Shown here one piece after another: positions 48,823-56,939 of a stretch of 64,000 bases of DNA. The notes under the pieces were generated by a model. It was given only the letters and a program-made list of their open reading frames with translations, did not search any database and was not told where the DNA came from. Position 1 is the stretch's first letter. Each line of letters begins with the position of its first letter. The DNA lies in IMG/VR virus record IMGVR_UViG_3300023184_000034, positions 62,001 to 126,000 of that record. The stretch is one strand, 5' to 3'. Made by a program: the position numbers and the translations under genes. Origin of the DNA: a virus.

Positions 48823-49259
48823 TATTTCAAACTGGACCTTAACATCCAGCTGTGCTTTTTATGTGCATCTTGGCGATCTGCTAAAAAGTTACTCAACCCA
48901 TGATCTCCAGCTTGTTCAGCCATGTCAAATGTGATGCGGAATATATTAGCCATACGCTCGCTATCTTCTAACAACTCACTCAGCATGCCACTCCAATCAG
49001 GCACAGCGTTTTCATCTTCAACTTTGGTAAGCATACTGAACTTGGCTAGGCTTGCTGGTGTGTAAATCTGTAATGCACGTAGGTGTTCCGCAAATGGATC
49101 CACAGCACCATATACTTCTTCATATATGGTTTGAAATAAGTTGTGCAGTTGAGCAAACAACGGACCCTCCACATTCCAATGGAAATTATGTGCTTTTAAA
49201 TAAAAACTAAATTCGCTGGCAAACGCTGTTTTCAATGCCAAGTGATATTTCTCGTCCAT
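48822..49259 (-). CDS. dps: Dps-like ferritin-family protein
   Basis: The 145-aa protein has the Dps four-helix pattern and ferroxidase ligands in the right spacing: H27 (AHNFHWNVEG), H39 (LHNLFQTIYEE), D54 and E58 (VDPFAEHLRALQ), followed by the last helix (FLADRQDAHKKHSWMLRS). Bacterial Dps forms a 12-subunit shell that oxidises iron and protects DNA. The basic DNA-binding tail of E. coli Dps is absent at the N-terminus. Its position in a cluster of putative packaged proteins raises the possibility that it enters the virion or protects phage DNA in the cell; that is inference. Confidence 0.88.
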   Translation of the reverse strand: MDEKYHLALKTAFASEFSFYLKAHNFHWNVEGPLFAQLHNLFQTIYEEVYGAVDPFAEHLRALQIYTPASLAKFSMLTKVEDENAVPDWSGMLSELLEDSERMANIFRITFDMAEQAGDHGLSNFLADRQDAHKKHSWMLRSSLK

Positions 49260-49261
49260 GA

Positions 49262-50332
49262 TTAAATTCCGTATTTGTTCTTTTTAATTTTTGCCACTGC
49301 ACTGGTTTTATTAACATCAGCAGTTTCTAAACTTCGATTGTTACTCCATGTCTGTCGCTTACCGCCACCTACTTGTTTAGCGGCAGCATTGATCATATCG
49401 TTTTCTTCTTCAGTGTAGGGTGCTAGTAATGGATCTCCACCGATCCAATTGTCTGCTTCAATTTTTGTGGGATAATCAGGAGCACCTGCCAATGCAATAC
49501 CCATCCTGTACCCCATATATGCACTACCAGTACTTTGATTCATTGAAGGAAATGTTGTTGCATTTTTAATTGCGGCCTTATGATGTCCGTGCATCTTTTG
49601 TGTGCCACCGTGACCTTCTCTTAATGATCTTGCCAACGCATTGGCTTCCTTCAAAGATACATCTGGTTCGGCTTTTTCTTTTTTTGCTCGCACCTTGGGC
49701 TTGCTGAAATCTTGCATGCGTGTTTGTGCTTTTTGCATCAAATCTCTTACTTCGTCATCATCCAGTTCGGGGTTCATTGCATCACGCCAAACAGCAAACT
49801 TTTCGTCATCACTCTTGCTTGGATCCATTAACACATCTCGCATGGGCGTGGCACGTGGCCCTTCTTGTTCACGACTTGGATCGTTGGTTTCTTGACGAGC
49901 AATCACATTTAAACTGTTAAAACTAAACGGAATTCTGCCAGCTTTGTCTGGAACTCCGTTATACTGCTTGACATAACTTAAACCTTTGACTTGATCTTCT
50001 CCCACTACCACAGTTACATCAGTATAACCGTGATGGTCGAGTTTTGTTAACACACGAGTTAAATCAGGCATATCATCTGTGGCAGTGTGAAAAATATGTC
50101 CGTGAGCTGGAAATACTTTTTTATAAATCTGCATTTTTTCTTCTGGCTTGATTGGATCGTCTTTGCCCACTGTGCGGCTAACAACAAAGTAAGGATCAGC
50201 ACCTTGTTCGTCTGCTTGTGTGATAACACTGCTGGCCAGATACATGTGACCTTTGTGACCCATGCCACGCCCCCAGCCCACCACAGCAGCTTTGCCTTCC
50301 CCAGTGCGATTAAGAAATTCACGTAACAACAT
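49262..50332 (-). CDS. HxGH nucleotidyltransferase (cytidylyltransferase/NMNAT-like) with leader
   Basis: The 356-aa protein starts MLLREFLNRTGEG, nearly identical to the leader of the next gene upstream. A cytidylyltransferase-like domain follows: VVGWGRGMGHKGHMYLA contains the HxGH motif at 26-29, VTVVVGEDQVKGL the middle strand, and RATPMRD (160-166) fits the ISxTxxR motif. After about residue 205 is a Lys/Ala-rich linker with the EANALARSLREG motif and a C-terminal basic region. Relatives adenylylate NMN or activate sugars. A leader plus enzyme suggests a protein delivered with the genome, which is inference. Confidence 0.75.
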   Translation of the reverse strand: MLLREFLNRTGEGKAAVVGWGRGMGHKGHMYLASSVITQADEQGADPYFVVSRTVGKDDPIKPEEKMQIYKKVFPAHGHIFHTATDDMPDLTRVLTKLDHHGYTDVTVVVGEDQVKGLSYVKQYNGVPDKAGRIPFSFNSLNVIARQETNDPSREQEGPRATPMRDVLMDPSKSDDEKFAVWRDAMNPELDDDEVRDLMQKAQTRMQDFSKPKVRAKKEKAEPDVSLKEANALARSLREGHGGTQKMHGHHKAAIKNATTFPSMNQSTGSAYMGYRMGIALAGAPDYPTKIEADNWIGGDPLLAPYTEEENDMINAAAKQVGGGKRQTWSNNRSLETADVNKTSAVAKIKKNKYGI

Positions 50333-52230
50333 TAGTCTTTCCTCGGAGCCCAGTTGGCCTGGTCAATGGTTTTTACAAACTGTCCAGGCAAATCATTTTT
50401 AAATTTACCACCCGGATGTGCTTGTACATATCCTTCTGGTTTTGTTTGACGAATACCGCCGTGTGTGCCTGAACTCAATGTGTTGATAACTTTCATCTTT
50501 TCGTGTGTTAGTAATTCAACAGCACTCAACACAGCATCTAATCCAGGATGACTCAACACTTTTTGTGCTTGTGTATTGCTTAGTTTTGCAGTGGCCCATT
50601 CTCTAAATTTCTGTTTAACACCAGCCACACGTAAATTTTGATTAAAGAAACTGTACAACACATCGCCAGGTTTGCTTAGTCCAGGCTGACCCGCAATAAA
50701 GCTATCTATAGCAGCCTTGTTTTGTTTGATGTATGACTCGGCGTGTTTTAATCCAGTGTTGTCAACTTTGGGTGCATTTTCAACATATGTTGTGCCTTGT
50801 ACAATAACATCACCGTTGGATAATTTTTCAGCATTGGGATAACGTGTTTCATCTGCACCAATGTGTGTGTAGTAACCAGTTGCAGCCACCATAACTTTTG
50901 ATCTAGAAATTTTCTTACCCAGTGCGCTGCCTACTGGAATATGGAAACTTGTTATGTTGGGAGTGAAATCATATTCATTGGTACTGGGATTTAACACAGC
51001 TGGCTTTAAAGGACTAAACAGTATCCCACCTTCGATATATCCTGATTTGGGACTGATGCTTTCAAAGTAAGGCCATAGGTCTGCAAGTCCTTGAGCAAAT
51101 GCTTTGCGTTGATCTTCTTGTCCGGGTTGTGCTGTGCCTGTGCCCAACACAAACATGGCCACATCGTCCGGGTCGTTCATCATGGTGGTAACACCACTCT
51201 TGGTATGAGTGGTGCCGCGCTTCATGTAGTCCCATGCGTTCTTTGGAAACATGTGAAATTTGCCATGCTCGTCTCGACCCCAGTATACCACAGGACTTCC
51301 GTCCCATTTTAATTCTATACCTTTGCCTTTGGCAGTCATGTCACGCAGTCGTTCAACTGCATGTAAACCACCCACACTGCCATCAGTGAAAACCAAATCT
51401 TCAATGTGTTGATACTTGCGGCCCACAGCTGCTTCCAACAATGATGTGGCTGGACCACGTAACGGAGCAGCTGACCAACTGGACCCAGATGTTGCAGCAT
51501 CATGTACTTGTTGTTTTAATGCAGGATCTTTAATTGCTGACATGATACTTTCTGCACTGCCAAGATCATTACCAGTGTGTCCAGGCCCTAATAATAGTGT
51601 GGCTATTTCATCCCAACTATCGGACAACAAGTCTGCTTTCTTTCTAGCAGCATCTCTTGCGTACAGTCCTTCGTCTGGGCTCCACAGCATGTTCTTAGCA
51701 CTGGCCAACGCACTCATCACCACTTGCTTGTGTACACCCTTGTATGGACTACCCTTGGGTATCTGATGTTGATGGAACTTGGATACTTTCTCAGCTTTAC
51801 GAACAACTTTGATATCACACTGATAAAATTGTCCGTTGTATGGAAATTTAATGTGTACAGTTACCCCAGCTTTATAAGTTGCTGGAACACCATTGTCTAA
51901 TAAAAATTGTTCCAGAGCGTTTCTAGCGGCCTTGTCATCGTCAGCCAACTTCTTGCTCTGAGGAATTTTAAAATATTGTTTAACTTGATCCATGTCGCAG
52001 CTAACATCCAAGTCACCTGTTGGATGTTCTGGTGTAGGGTCTGTGTTGGCACCACTGCCTTGTACATACAACGGAAAACCTGCTTTGCGAAGATACTTCT
52101 TAACTTGCGATAACAGTGCTTGTACTATATCCGGAGTAGGATAAAACTCCACAGTTTCAGGCCAGATGTTGCCACCACCTTCTTTGAGAATAGGCTTTCT
52201 AACATTAGAAAATAATTCACGTAGTAACAT
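50332..52230 (-). CDS. Putative two-enzyme protein: pol-beta-like NTase plus ATP-ligase-like domain
   Basis: The start at 52230 overlaps the previous stop as TAATG and gives the leader MLLRELFSNVRKPILKEGG. The 632-aa protein shows a pol-beta-type nucleotidyltransferase pattern: GS at 58-59, D73-x-D75 (PTGDLDVSCDM) and a third acidic D139 (QCDIKVV). At 308-311 KWDG (IELKWDGSPVVYWG) matches ligase motif I with the adenylated Lys, followed by GYIEGGILFSP as a motif III/IV candidate. I recall related uncharacterised proteins in T4-like cyanophages. Repair or tRNA modification is conceivable; no activity is proven. Confidence 0.6.
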   Translation of the reverse strand: MLLRELFSNVRKPILKEGGGNIWPETVEFYPTPDIVQALLSQVKKYLRKAGFPLYVQGSGANTDPTPEHPTGDLDVSCDMDQVKQYFKIPQSKKLADDDKAARNALEQFLLDNGVPATYKAGVTVHIKFPYNGQFYQCDIKVVRKAEKVSKFHQHQIPKGSPYKGVHKQVVMSALASAKNMLWSPDEGLYARDAARKKADLLSDSWDEIATLLLGPGHTGNDLGSAESIMSAIKDPALKQQVHDAATSGSSWSAAPLRGPATSLLEAAVGRKYQHIEDLVFTDGSVGGLHAVERLRDMTAKGKGIELKWDGSPVVYWGRDEHGKFHMFPKNAWDYMKRGTTHTKSGVTTMMNDPDDVAMFVLGTGTAQPGQEDQRKAFAQGLADLWPYFESISPKSGYIEGGILFSPLKPAVLNPSTNEYDFTPNITSFHIPVGSALGKKISRSKVMVAATGYYTHIGADETRYPNAEKLSNGDVIVQGTTYVENAPKVDNTGLKHAESYIKQNKAAIDSFIAGQPGLSKPGDVLYSFFNQNLRVAGVKQKFREWATAKLSNTQAQKVLSHPGLDAVLSAVELLTHEKMKVINTLSSGTHGGIRQTKPEGYVQAHPGGKFKNDLPGQFVKTIDQANWAPRKD

Positions 52231-52604
52231 TATATACCCTTGTACTTGCCAGCTTGTATGTGTTCTTGTATATCGTCGTGCATTTTGGAACAAGCTTCTT
52301 TGCACATCTTTTCTTCTAATTCATCGGGCAATTCACGTATGGGGAATTTTTCTTTGTACTGTTTATAGCATTCTTTTATGGCTTCGGCAAACATGGTGGC
52401 TTGTACCGGCTTCTTGGCATTGACCAAATCTAAACATTTAACTAAAACTGGAAAAACGTGACGACGGTATATATGGTCGTCGTTGTGCATGAAATGCAAC
52501 AAGTCTTCTATTAGATCGTAGTCTAACTCACGTTTATCGCCATGTTGTTTAACATATGCTAATTCTTTAAAATTAGCGTTTTCTAATAACTCTTTTATAA
52601 GCAT
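52230..52604 (-). CDS. Small helical protein, first gene of the late cluster
   Basis: The start is the ATG at 52604 (MLIKELLENANFKELAY), preceded by GGGA, just below a late-type promoter. The 124-aa protein is acidic and helical (YDLIEDLLHFMHNDDHIYRR, AEAIKECYKQYKEKFP). Its leader resembles those of the following two genes. Four Cys residues are scattered. No family is recognised. It ends in the TAATG overlap with the NTase/ligase-like gene. Confidence 0.6.
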   Translation of the reverse strand: MLIKELLENANFKELAYVKQHGDKRELDYDLIEDLLHFMHNDDHIYRRHVFPVLVKCLDLVNAKKPVQATMFAEAIKECYKQYKEKFPIRELPDELEEKMCKEACSKMHDDIQEHIQAGKYKGI

Positions 52605-52633
52605 TTTTATTCCCAACAGAATACTCTGGATTT

Positions 52634-52646
52634 AGAGTATTTATCG
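52634..52646 (-). promoter_or_regulatory. T4-type late promoter for the virion-internal cluster, inside an inverted repeat
   Basis: CGATAAATACTCT on the minus strand matches the extended T4 late box (TATAAATACTATT) very well and lies 30 bases upstream of the first gene of the 39-52.6 kb cluster. It overlaps an inverted repeat, AATACTCT/AGAGTATT (52620-52641, 6-base loop). Confidence 0.6.
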
Positions 52647-52663
52647 CTTTTACGATCATTAGG

Positions 52664-53287
52664 CTATGCTTTGATAATGCGAGAAACCTTGGATATACTA
52701 CCGCCAAGGTGCATTTTTGACATGAGTAAGTTGTTATCACCTGTTACATAGAAGTGTGTACCGCCCCAACTGCGATTCCTTGTCAAGGCTGCTATACAAC
52801 TCTTTGTTAGTTTGAGTTTTTTATTACATGATGCCCATGATATAAATGCACTGTGTTCCTGTGTAGTTTTACCCAGCGTCACTCGGAAATCGTAGTTCAT
52901 CTTGGGCATAATCACAGTATCAGAACTCAGTGACACATTGGCCGGCGGCGCACAAACATACTTGACCCTGTTGCTGTCCAACTTTGCTAAATCATCTATA
53001 TGACTTTTATTATTTGTGTACACAGTAATCCATGGGTTTTCTATCCTGATATTTAAATCAACCGATATAGACAACACTTTATACAGAGACAACGCATAGT
53101 CCTTGTCTTCAAAACTTTTAAAACTTAGAGATCCAGGCCGAGAACTTGGAGAAATGCTACTTTTTTGCAACATGTTCAAACAGTGTTGCCAATCACCGTT
53201 GCGAAAGAAGTGTGCATTGGAACACACCAACACTATCTTGTATTGGTATATCCCCATGAACAACTTGCTAGTGGTTTTAACTAACAT
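52664..53287 (-). CDS. Conserved hypothetical protein downstream of clpA
   Basis: The 207-aa protein begins MLVKTTSKLFMGIYQYKIVL and contains DKDYALSLYKVLS, ENPWITVYTNNKSHIDDLA and NRSWGGTHFYVTGDNNLLMSK. It is basic and mixed alpha/beta, with no membrane segment. I have seen similar proteins in pelagic T4-like phages with no function. It overlaps the clpA stop by 11 bases, so it is probably co-translated with the unfoldase. A possible link to ClpA as adaptor or substrate is only positional. Confidence 0.6.
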   Translation of the reverse strand: MLVKTTSKLFMGIYQYKIVLVCSNAHFFRNGDWQHCLNMLQKSSISPSSRPGSLSFKSFEDKDYALSLYKVLSISVDLNIRIENPWITVYTNNKSHIDDLAKLDSNRVKYVCAPPANVSLSSDTVIMPKMNYDFRVTLGKTTQEHSAFISWASCNKKLKLTKSCIAALTRNRSWGGTHFYVTGDNNLLMSKMHLGGSISKVSRIIKA

Positions 53288-55556
53288 TCATCTCAACCAA
53301 CGAAGTAGTGGAATCCACTGTTAGCAACGGCGTTTTTGATTCCTTGGGAGTTGACAACAACACCAACTTGTCGTCTTGAACTGTGATGTTTAGTACTCCG
53401 CCGTTCTTTAAATTACCAAACAACATGAGCTTTGCCATCGGACGTTTGATTTCCTTGTCAATCACACGTTGTAACGGACGTGCGCCCATCTTGGGATCAA
53501 AACCTTTGGTAATAAGCCAGTTAGTACTTTCCTTATCTAACTTGATACGAATGCCTTTTTCTTTAACTTGAGCACGTAACTCATCCATAAATTTAACAAT
53601 AACCTTGGTCATAGACTCTTTGCCCAACTTGTTAAAAGTCATAATACCATCCAATCGATTACGGAACTCTGGTGTAAAGAATTTCTTCAAATCTGCATCA
53701 CTGTAATCTTTTTCCTGTGCGCCAAAACCAATGGCATTCTTTTCCGCAGATTGTGCGCCAGCATTGGTAGTGAGGATAAGAATCAAATTACGGCAATCTG
53801 CTTGTTTGCCATTTGACCCTGTGACAAAACCGTTATCCATCATTTGCAACAACACAGTTGTGACATCTGGATGCGATTTTTCAACTTCATCAAACAACAA
53901 CACTGCATTTGGATTCTCTTGAATCTGTGTGATTAGCAATCCAGCGTTCTCCTCAAACCCCACATAGCCAGGAGGACTACCGATCAGTTTGGAAATGCTG
54001 TGCTTTTCTTGGTATTCTGACATGTCAAATCTCAACAACTTGACACTCAAGTGCTTGGCCAGTGATTTGGCAGTTTCGGTCTTGCCGCAACCCGTGGGCC
54101 CCATGAACACAAATGATCCAATGGGTTTATTTTCTGATTTTAATCCAGCCTGCGCCACCATGATCTTATCCACAACTTCTGTAAGAGCAAGATCTTGCCC
54201 GTAAACTTCACGTTGCAAGTTTTCTTGTAGCATGGAAAGATTGCTGGATTCTGTTTCCATGATCTTTTCTTCAGGCATTTGAATCATCTTGGCCAGTTCA
54301 AACTGAATTTCACGCTCGCCAATGATTCGATCATCTGCAAGTTTGAGATTAAAACGACTACATGCCAAATCGATCAAGTCAATTGCTTTGTCTGGCAACT
54401 TCTTGTCTGTTTGATATTTGACTGACAATTTAATAGCAGCATCCAGTGCATCATCACGTATTTTAACCTTGTGGAAACCTTCGTAGTATTTCTTAATACC
54501 TTTGAGGATTTGTTTGGTAACTTCCACGGTGGGCTCGTCAACTGTGATGCGTTGAAACCTGCGCATCAGCGCACGATCCTTTTCAAAGTGCTTGCGATAT
54601 TCTTCCCATGTGGTTGATGCAATGACTTTGATGTTGCCTTTGCTCAGTGCAGGTTTCATCATGTTGGCAAGGTCGTTTGAACTGTTGCCACCTGCGCCAG
54701 CACCACTAATCATGTGAGCTTCGTCGATAAACAACACAGTTTTGCCTTTCTTCTGCAATGCCTTAATAACATGCTTGAATCTTTCTTCAAAGTCTCCACG
54801 ATACTTGCTGCCAGCCAGCATAGCACTGATATCTAAACTGTAAACTTTGTATTCTTTGAGAAATTCTGGAACAGCACCATTCACAATATTGTGTGCAAGG
54901 CCTTCAGCAATAGCAGTCTTGCCCACGCCAGGATCACCAACTAAAATCACATTATTTTTATTGCGACGACCCAATGCCAGTGCAATATTTTCTAATTCGT
55001 CAATACGACCAATAACTGGATCAATCTTTTGTTTTTCAACCATGTCGTTTAGATTGGTTGTAAACGCACGAAGTGCTCTGTCGCTTTGATTGTCTGTGCC
55101 AGATTCTTCTTCAGATTCTTCAGAATTGCTGTTATTAACAAAGTCATTGAACTTGTCTTTATCGATTTTGGCCTTTTGGATGTAATAATGTGCCCAGCTG
55201 CGTTTTTCACCAATCATGCTCATGAACACATCAGTGGGTTCAATACGTTGCCTACCGTTAAACAACACTTGTGTAAATGCACGATTAAGCACACGCTCTA
55301 CACTTTGAGTTTTCTTTGGTTTAACAACCACATCAGTGATGGTGATTTCTTGACACTTGTTGTGCAAATAATCTGTTAGATCATTTTTAAGTTCGTCAAG
55401 ATTTGCGCCAAATCCTGTGATCACGTTTCCAAATGGTTCCTCCAACAACATGGCATACAATAAATGTTCTATTGTAAGATACTCGTGATGAAGTTTTTTA
55501 GCTGTATCAATTGCTTTTTCAAATACCGCTTGTAGGTTATCACTTGGTTCAACCAT
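53277..55556 (-). CDS. clpA: ClpA-type AAA+ unfoldase
   Basis: The 759-aa protein matches bacterial ClpA in length and order: Clp N-domain (EYLTIEHLLYAMLLEEP), first AAA+ module with Walker A GDPGVGKT (207-214) and FIDEAH, and second module with GPTGCGKT (486-493) and LLFDEVEKSHPDV. The ClpP-docking IGF tripeptide is present at 609-611 (EKNAIGFGAQ), followed by FFTPEFRNRLDG. It can therefore probably use the host ClpP; no clpP is visible here. It overlaps peptide deformylase by 8 bases. It may redirect host proteolysis or assist virion maturation, which is inference. Confidence 0.95.
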   Translation of the reverse strand: MVEPSDNLQAVFEKAIDTAKKLHHEYLTIEHLLYAMLLEEPFGNVITGFGANLDELKNDLTDYLHNKCQEITITDVVVKPKKTQSVERVLNRAFTQVLFNGRQRIEPTDVFMSMIGEKRSWAHYYIQKAKIDKDKFNDFVNNSNSEESEEESGTDNQSDRALRAFTTNLNDMVEKQKIDPVIGRIDELENIALALGRRNKNNVILVGDPGVGKTAIAEGLAHNIVNGAVPEFLKEYKVYSLDISAMLAGSKYRGDFEERFKHVIKALQKKGKTVLFIDEAHMISGAGAGGNSSNDLANMMKPALSKGNIKVIASTTWEEYRKHFEKDRALMRRFQRITVDEPTVEVTKQILKGIKKYYEGFHKVKIRDDALDAAIKLSVKYQTDKKLPDKAIDLIDLACSRFNLKLADDRIIGEREIQFELAKMIQMPEEKIMETESSNLSMLQENLQREVYGQDLALTEVVDKIMVAQAGLKSENKPIGSFVFMGPTGCGKTETAKSLAKHLSVKLLRFDMSEYQEKHSISKLIGSPPGYVGFEENAGLLITQIQENPNAVLLFDEVEKSHPDVTTVLLQMMDNGFVTGSNGKQADCRNLILILTTNAGAQSAEKNAIGFGAQEKDYSDADLKKFFTPEFRNRLDGIMTFNKLGKESMTKVIVKFMDELRAQVKEKGIRIKLDKESTNWLITKGFDPKMGARPLQRVIDKEIKRPMAKLMLFGNLKNGGVLNITVQDDKLVLLSTPKESKTPLLTVDSTTSLVEMNVS

Positions 55557-56049
55557 TACGTTTTCCTTTTCTCTTTAATAATTTCTTTTTAGCTAATGAC
55601 AATTTTAATGGACTAATATTGTCTATAAAACAAACACCATCCAAGTGGTCTAGTTCATGTTGAAAACATCTTGAATCTATTCCAGTTAGTTCTATTATAC
55701 ATTCTTTGTTTTGTCTGTCAATGTATCTGACTGTAATATTGTTATGTCTGGGTACTTTTAAAATTAGTCCAGGAAAGCTCAAGCATCCTTCTTCTCCAGT
55801 GACCATATTGTTATCTCCCCACAATATCGATGGATTGAACATACAAAACGGTACTTGATTTGTCAAGTGTATGGCAAAAACTCGTTTAAGTAAACCAACT
55901 TGATTGGCCGCTAATCCCCTGCCGTGACTCACAACCATAAGTTGAACCATGTCAACTTCTAAATTGGCCGGGTTCTGATCTTTTTCAAAATCCCAACGTT
56001 CTGCAGTTTGTTTTAGAATAAGATCAGACGACTCTATTAATTTCAGCAT
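55549..56049 (-). CDS. def: Peptide deformylase
   Basis: The 166-aa metalloenzyme removes formyl groups from nascent proteins. All three family motifs are intact: GRGLAANQ (43-50, motif GxGxAAxQ), EGCLS (87-91, metal-binding Cys89) and HELDH (131-135, catalytic Glu132). It is full length for a bacterial PDF, with a basic C-terminal tail (KKKLLKRKGKRNG). Phage PDFs are known from cyanophages, where they may speed processing of newly made proteins. It overlaps dnaJ upstream by 26 bases and clpA downstream, forming one protein-quality operon. Confidence 0.95.
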   Translation of the reverse strand: MLKLIESSDLILKQTAERWDFEKDQNPANLEVDMVQLMVVSHGRGLAANQVGLLKRVFAIHLTNQVPFCMFNPSILWGDNNMVTGEEGCLSFPGLILKVPRHNNITVRYIDRQNKECIIELTGIDSRCFQHELDHLDGVCFIDNISPLKLSLAKKKLLKRKGKRNG

Positions 56050-56884
56050 CCAGCGCCCTTAGTTTTGCTATTAAATTTTGGTCAGTAATTATTGGTGTTT
56101 TAATTTTGACCACACTGACAAATCTTCCCTTTCCTCCATTATTTACATTTGTGAAGCCAGTTCCGTGGCTAGCAAACTCAACTCCAGTTTCTACGCCTGC
56201 ACGTATATCGATCTCCATGCGGTCACCTGATATATTACTAACAGTTTTTTTACAACCCAGCATGGCTTCAATGGGAGATATTTCTATGTTGGTATACAAA
56301 TCATCGCCTCGACGTTCAAACTTGGGATCTGCTTGCACTAAAATTGTCACGTTAAGGTTACCACGTTGCATTTGAGGAATGGAATCGTCTCCTAGCCCGT
56401 TGTATCTAATGGTGTCGCCGTTGGTGATTCCAGGCGGCACATTGATCTTAACTGACTGATTACGGCCACTGGGTAATTGGAAATTAGCTTCAAGTTGTTT
56501 GCCAAGATATGAATCTACCAAGCTAACTTGACACTGGATGTTTAAATCTCGATTTTTCCTTACTCCTCGCATTTGCCCAAATATATCTCCAAACGGATGG
56601 CCAGCCCCGCCAAACATTTGTCCAAAAGGATCCTGACCACCTCCAAACGGATTTCCAGTATGAAAGTGGAATTGTGGTTGATCACCGTACATACGTTTTT
56701 GGTCGTATTCGGTTTTTTTGTTAGCATCGCTCAATGTGTCGTATGCCACACTGATATCTTTGAATTTGGCTTGGTCGCCGCCCTTGTCCGGATGGTGCTT
56801 GTTGGCCAGGCTTCGATATGCTTTTTTAATTTGTTCTGGGTCAGCGTCTGCGCCAACACCTAGTGTTTGGTAATAGTCAGTCAT
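56024..56884 (-). CDS. dnaJ: DnaJ/CbpA-type co-chaperone
   Basis: The 286-aa protein has a J domain with HPD at 31-33 (ANKHHPDKGG), a Gly/Phe-rich region (NPFGGGQDPFGQMFGG) and the two C-terminal substrate-binding subdomains (VNVPPGITNGDTIRY, LYTNIEISPIEAMLG). The CxxCxGxG zinc finger is absent, so it is the class B (CbpA/DnaJ2) type. It probably recruits host DnaK to phage proteins. It is first in the operon with deformylase and ClpA. The only Shine-Dalgarno-like GGAG lies 14 bases upstream within the 3' arm of a terminator hairpin. Confidence 0.9.
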   Translation of the reverse strand: MTDYYQTLGVGADADPEQIKKAYRSLANKHHPDKGGDQAKFKDISVAYDTLSDANKKTEYDQKRMYGDQPQFHFHTGNPFGGGQDPFGQMFGGAGHPFGDIFGQMRGVRKNRDLNIQCQVSLVDSYLGKQLEANFQLPSGRNQSVKINVPPGITNGDTIRYNGLGDDSIPQMQRGNLNVTILVQADPKFERRGDDLYTNIEISPIEAMLGCKKTVSNISGDRMEIDIRAGVETGVEFASHGTGFTNVNNGGKGRFVSVVKIKTPIITDQNLIAKLRALDAEINRVV

Positions 56885-56890
56885 AGTCGT

Positions 56891-56939
56891 AAAAAAGGCT
56901 CCATTAATAGTATTAATTATACTATCTTAAATGGAGCCT
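56891..56939 (-). terminator. Rho-independent terminator enclosing a promoter
   Basis: On the minus strand AGGCTCCATT (56939-56930) pairs with AATGGAGCCT (56905-56896) and is followed by a T-run (56895-56891). An inner stem (56907-56913 with 56919-56925) closes the loop. It begins 13 bases after the stop codon of the small secreted-protein gene. Confidence 0.85.
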
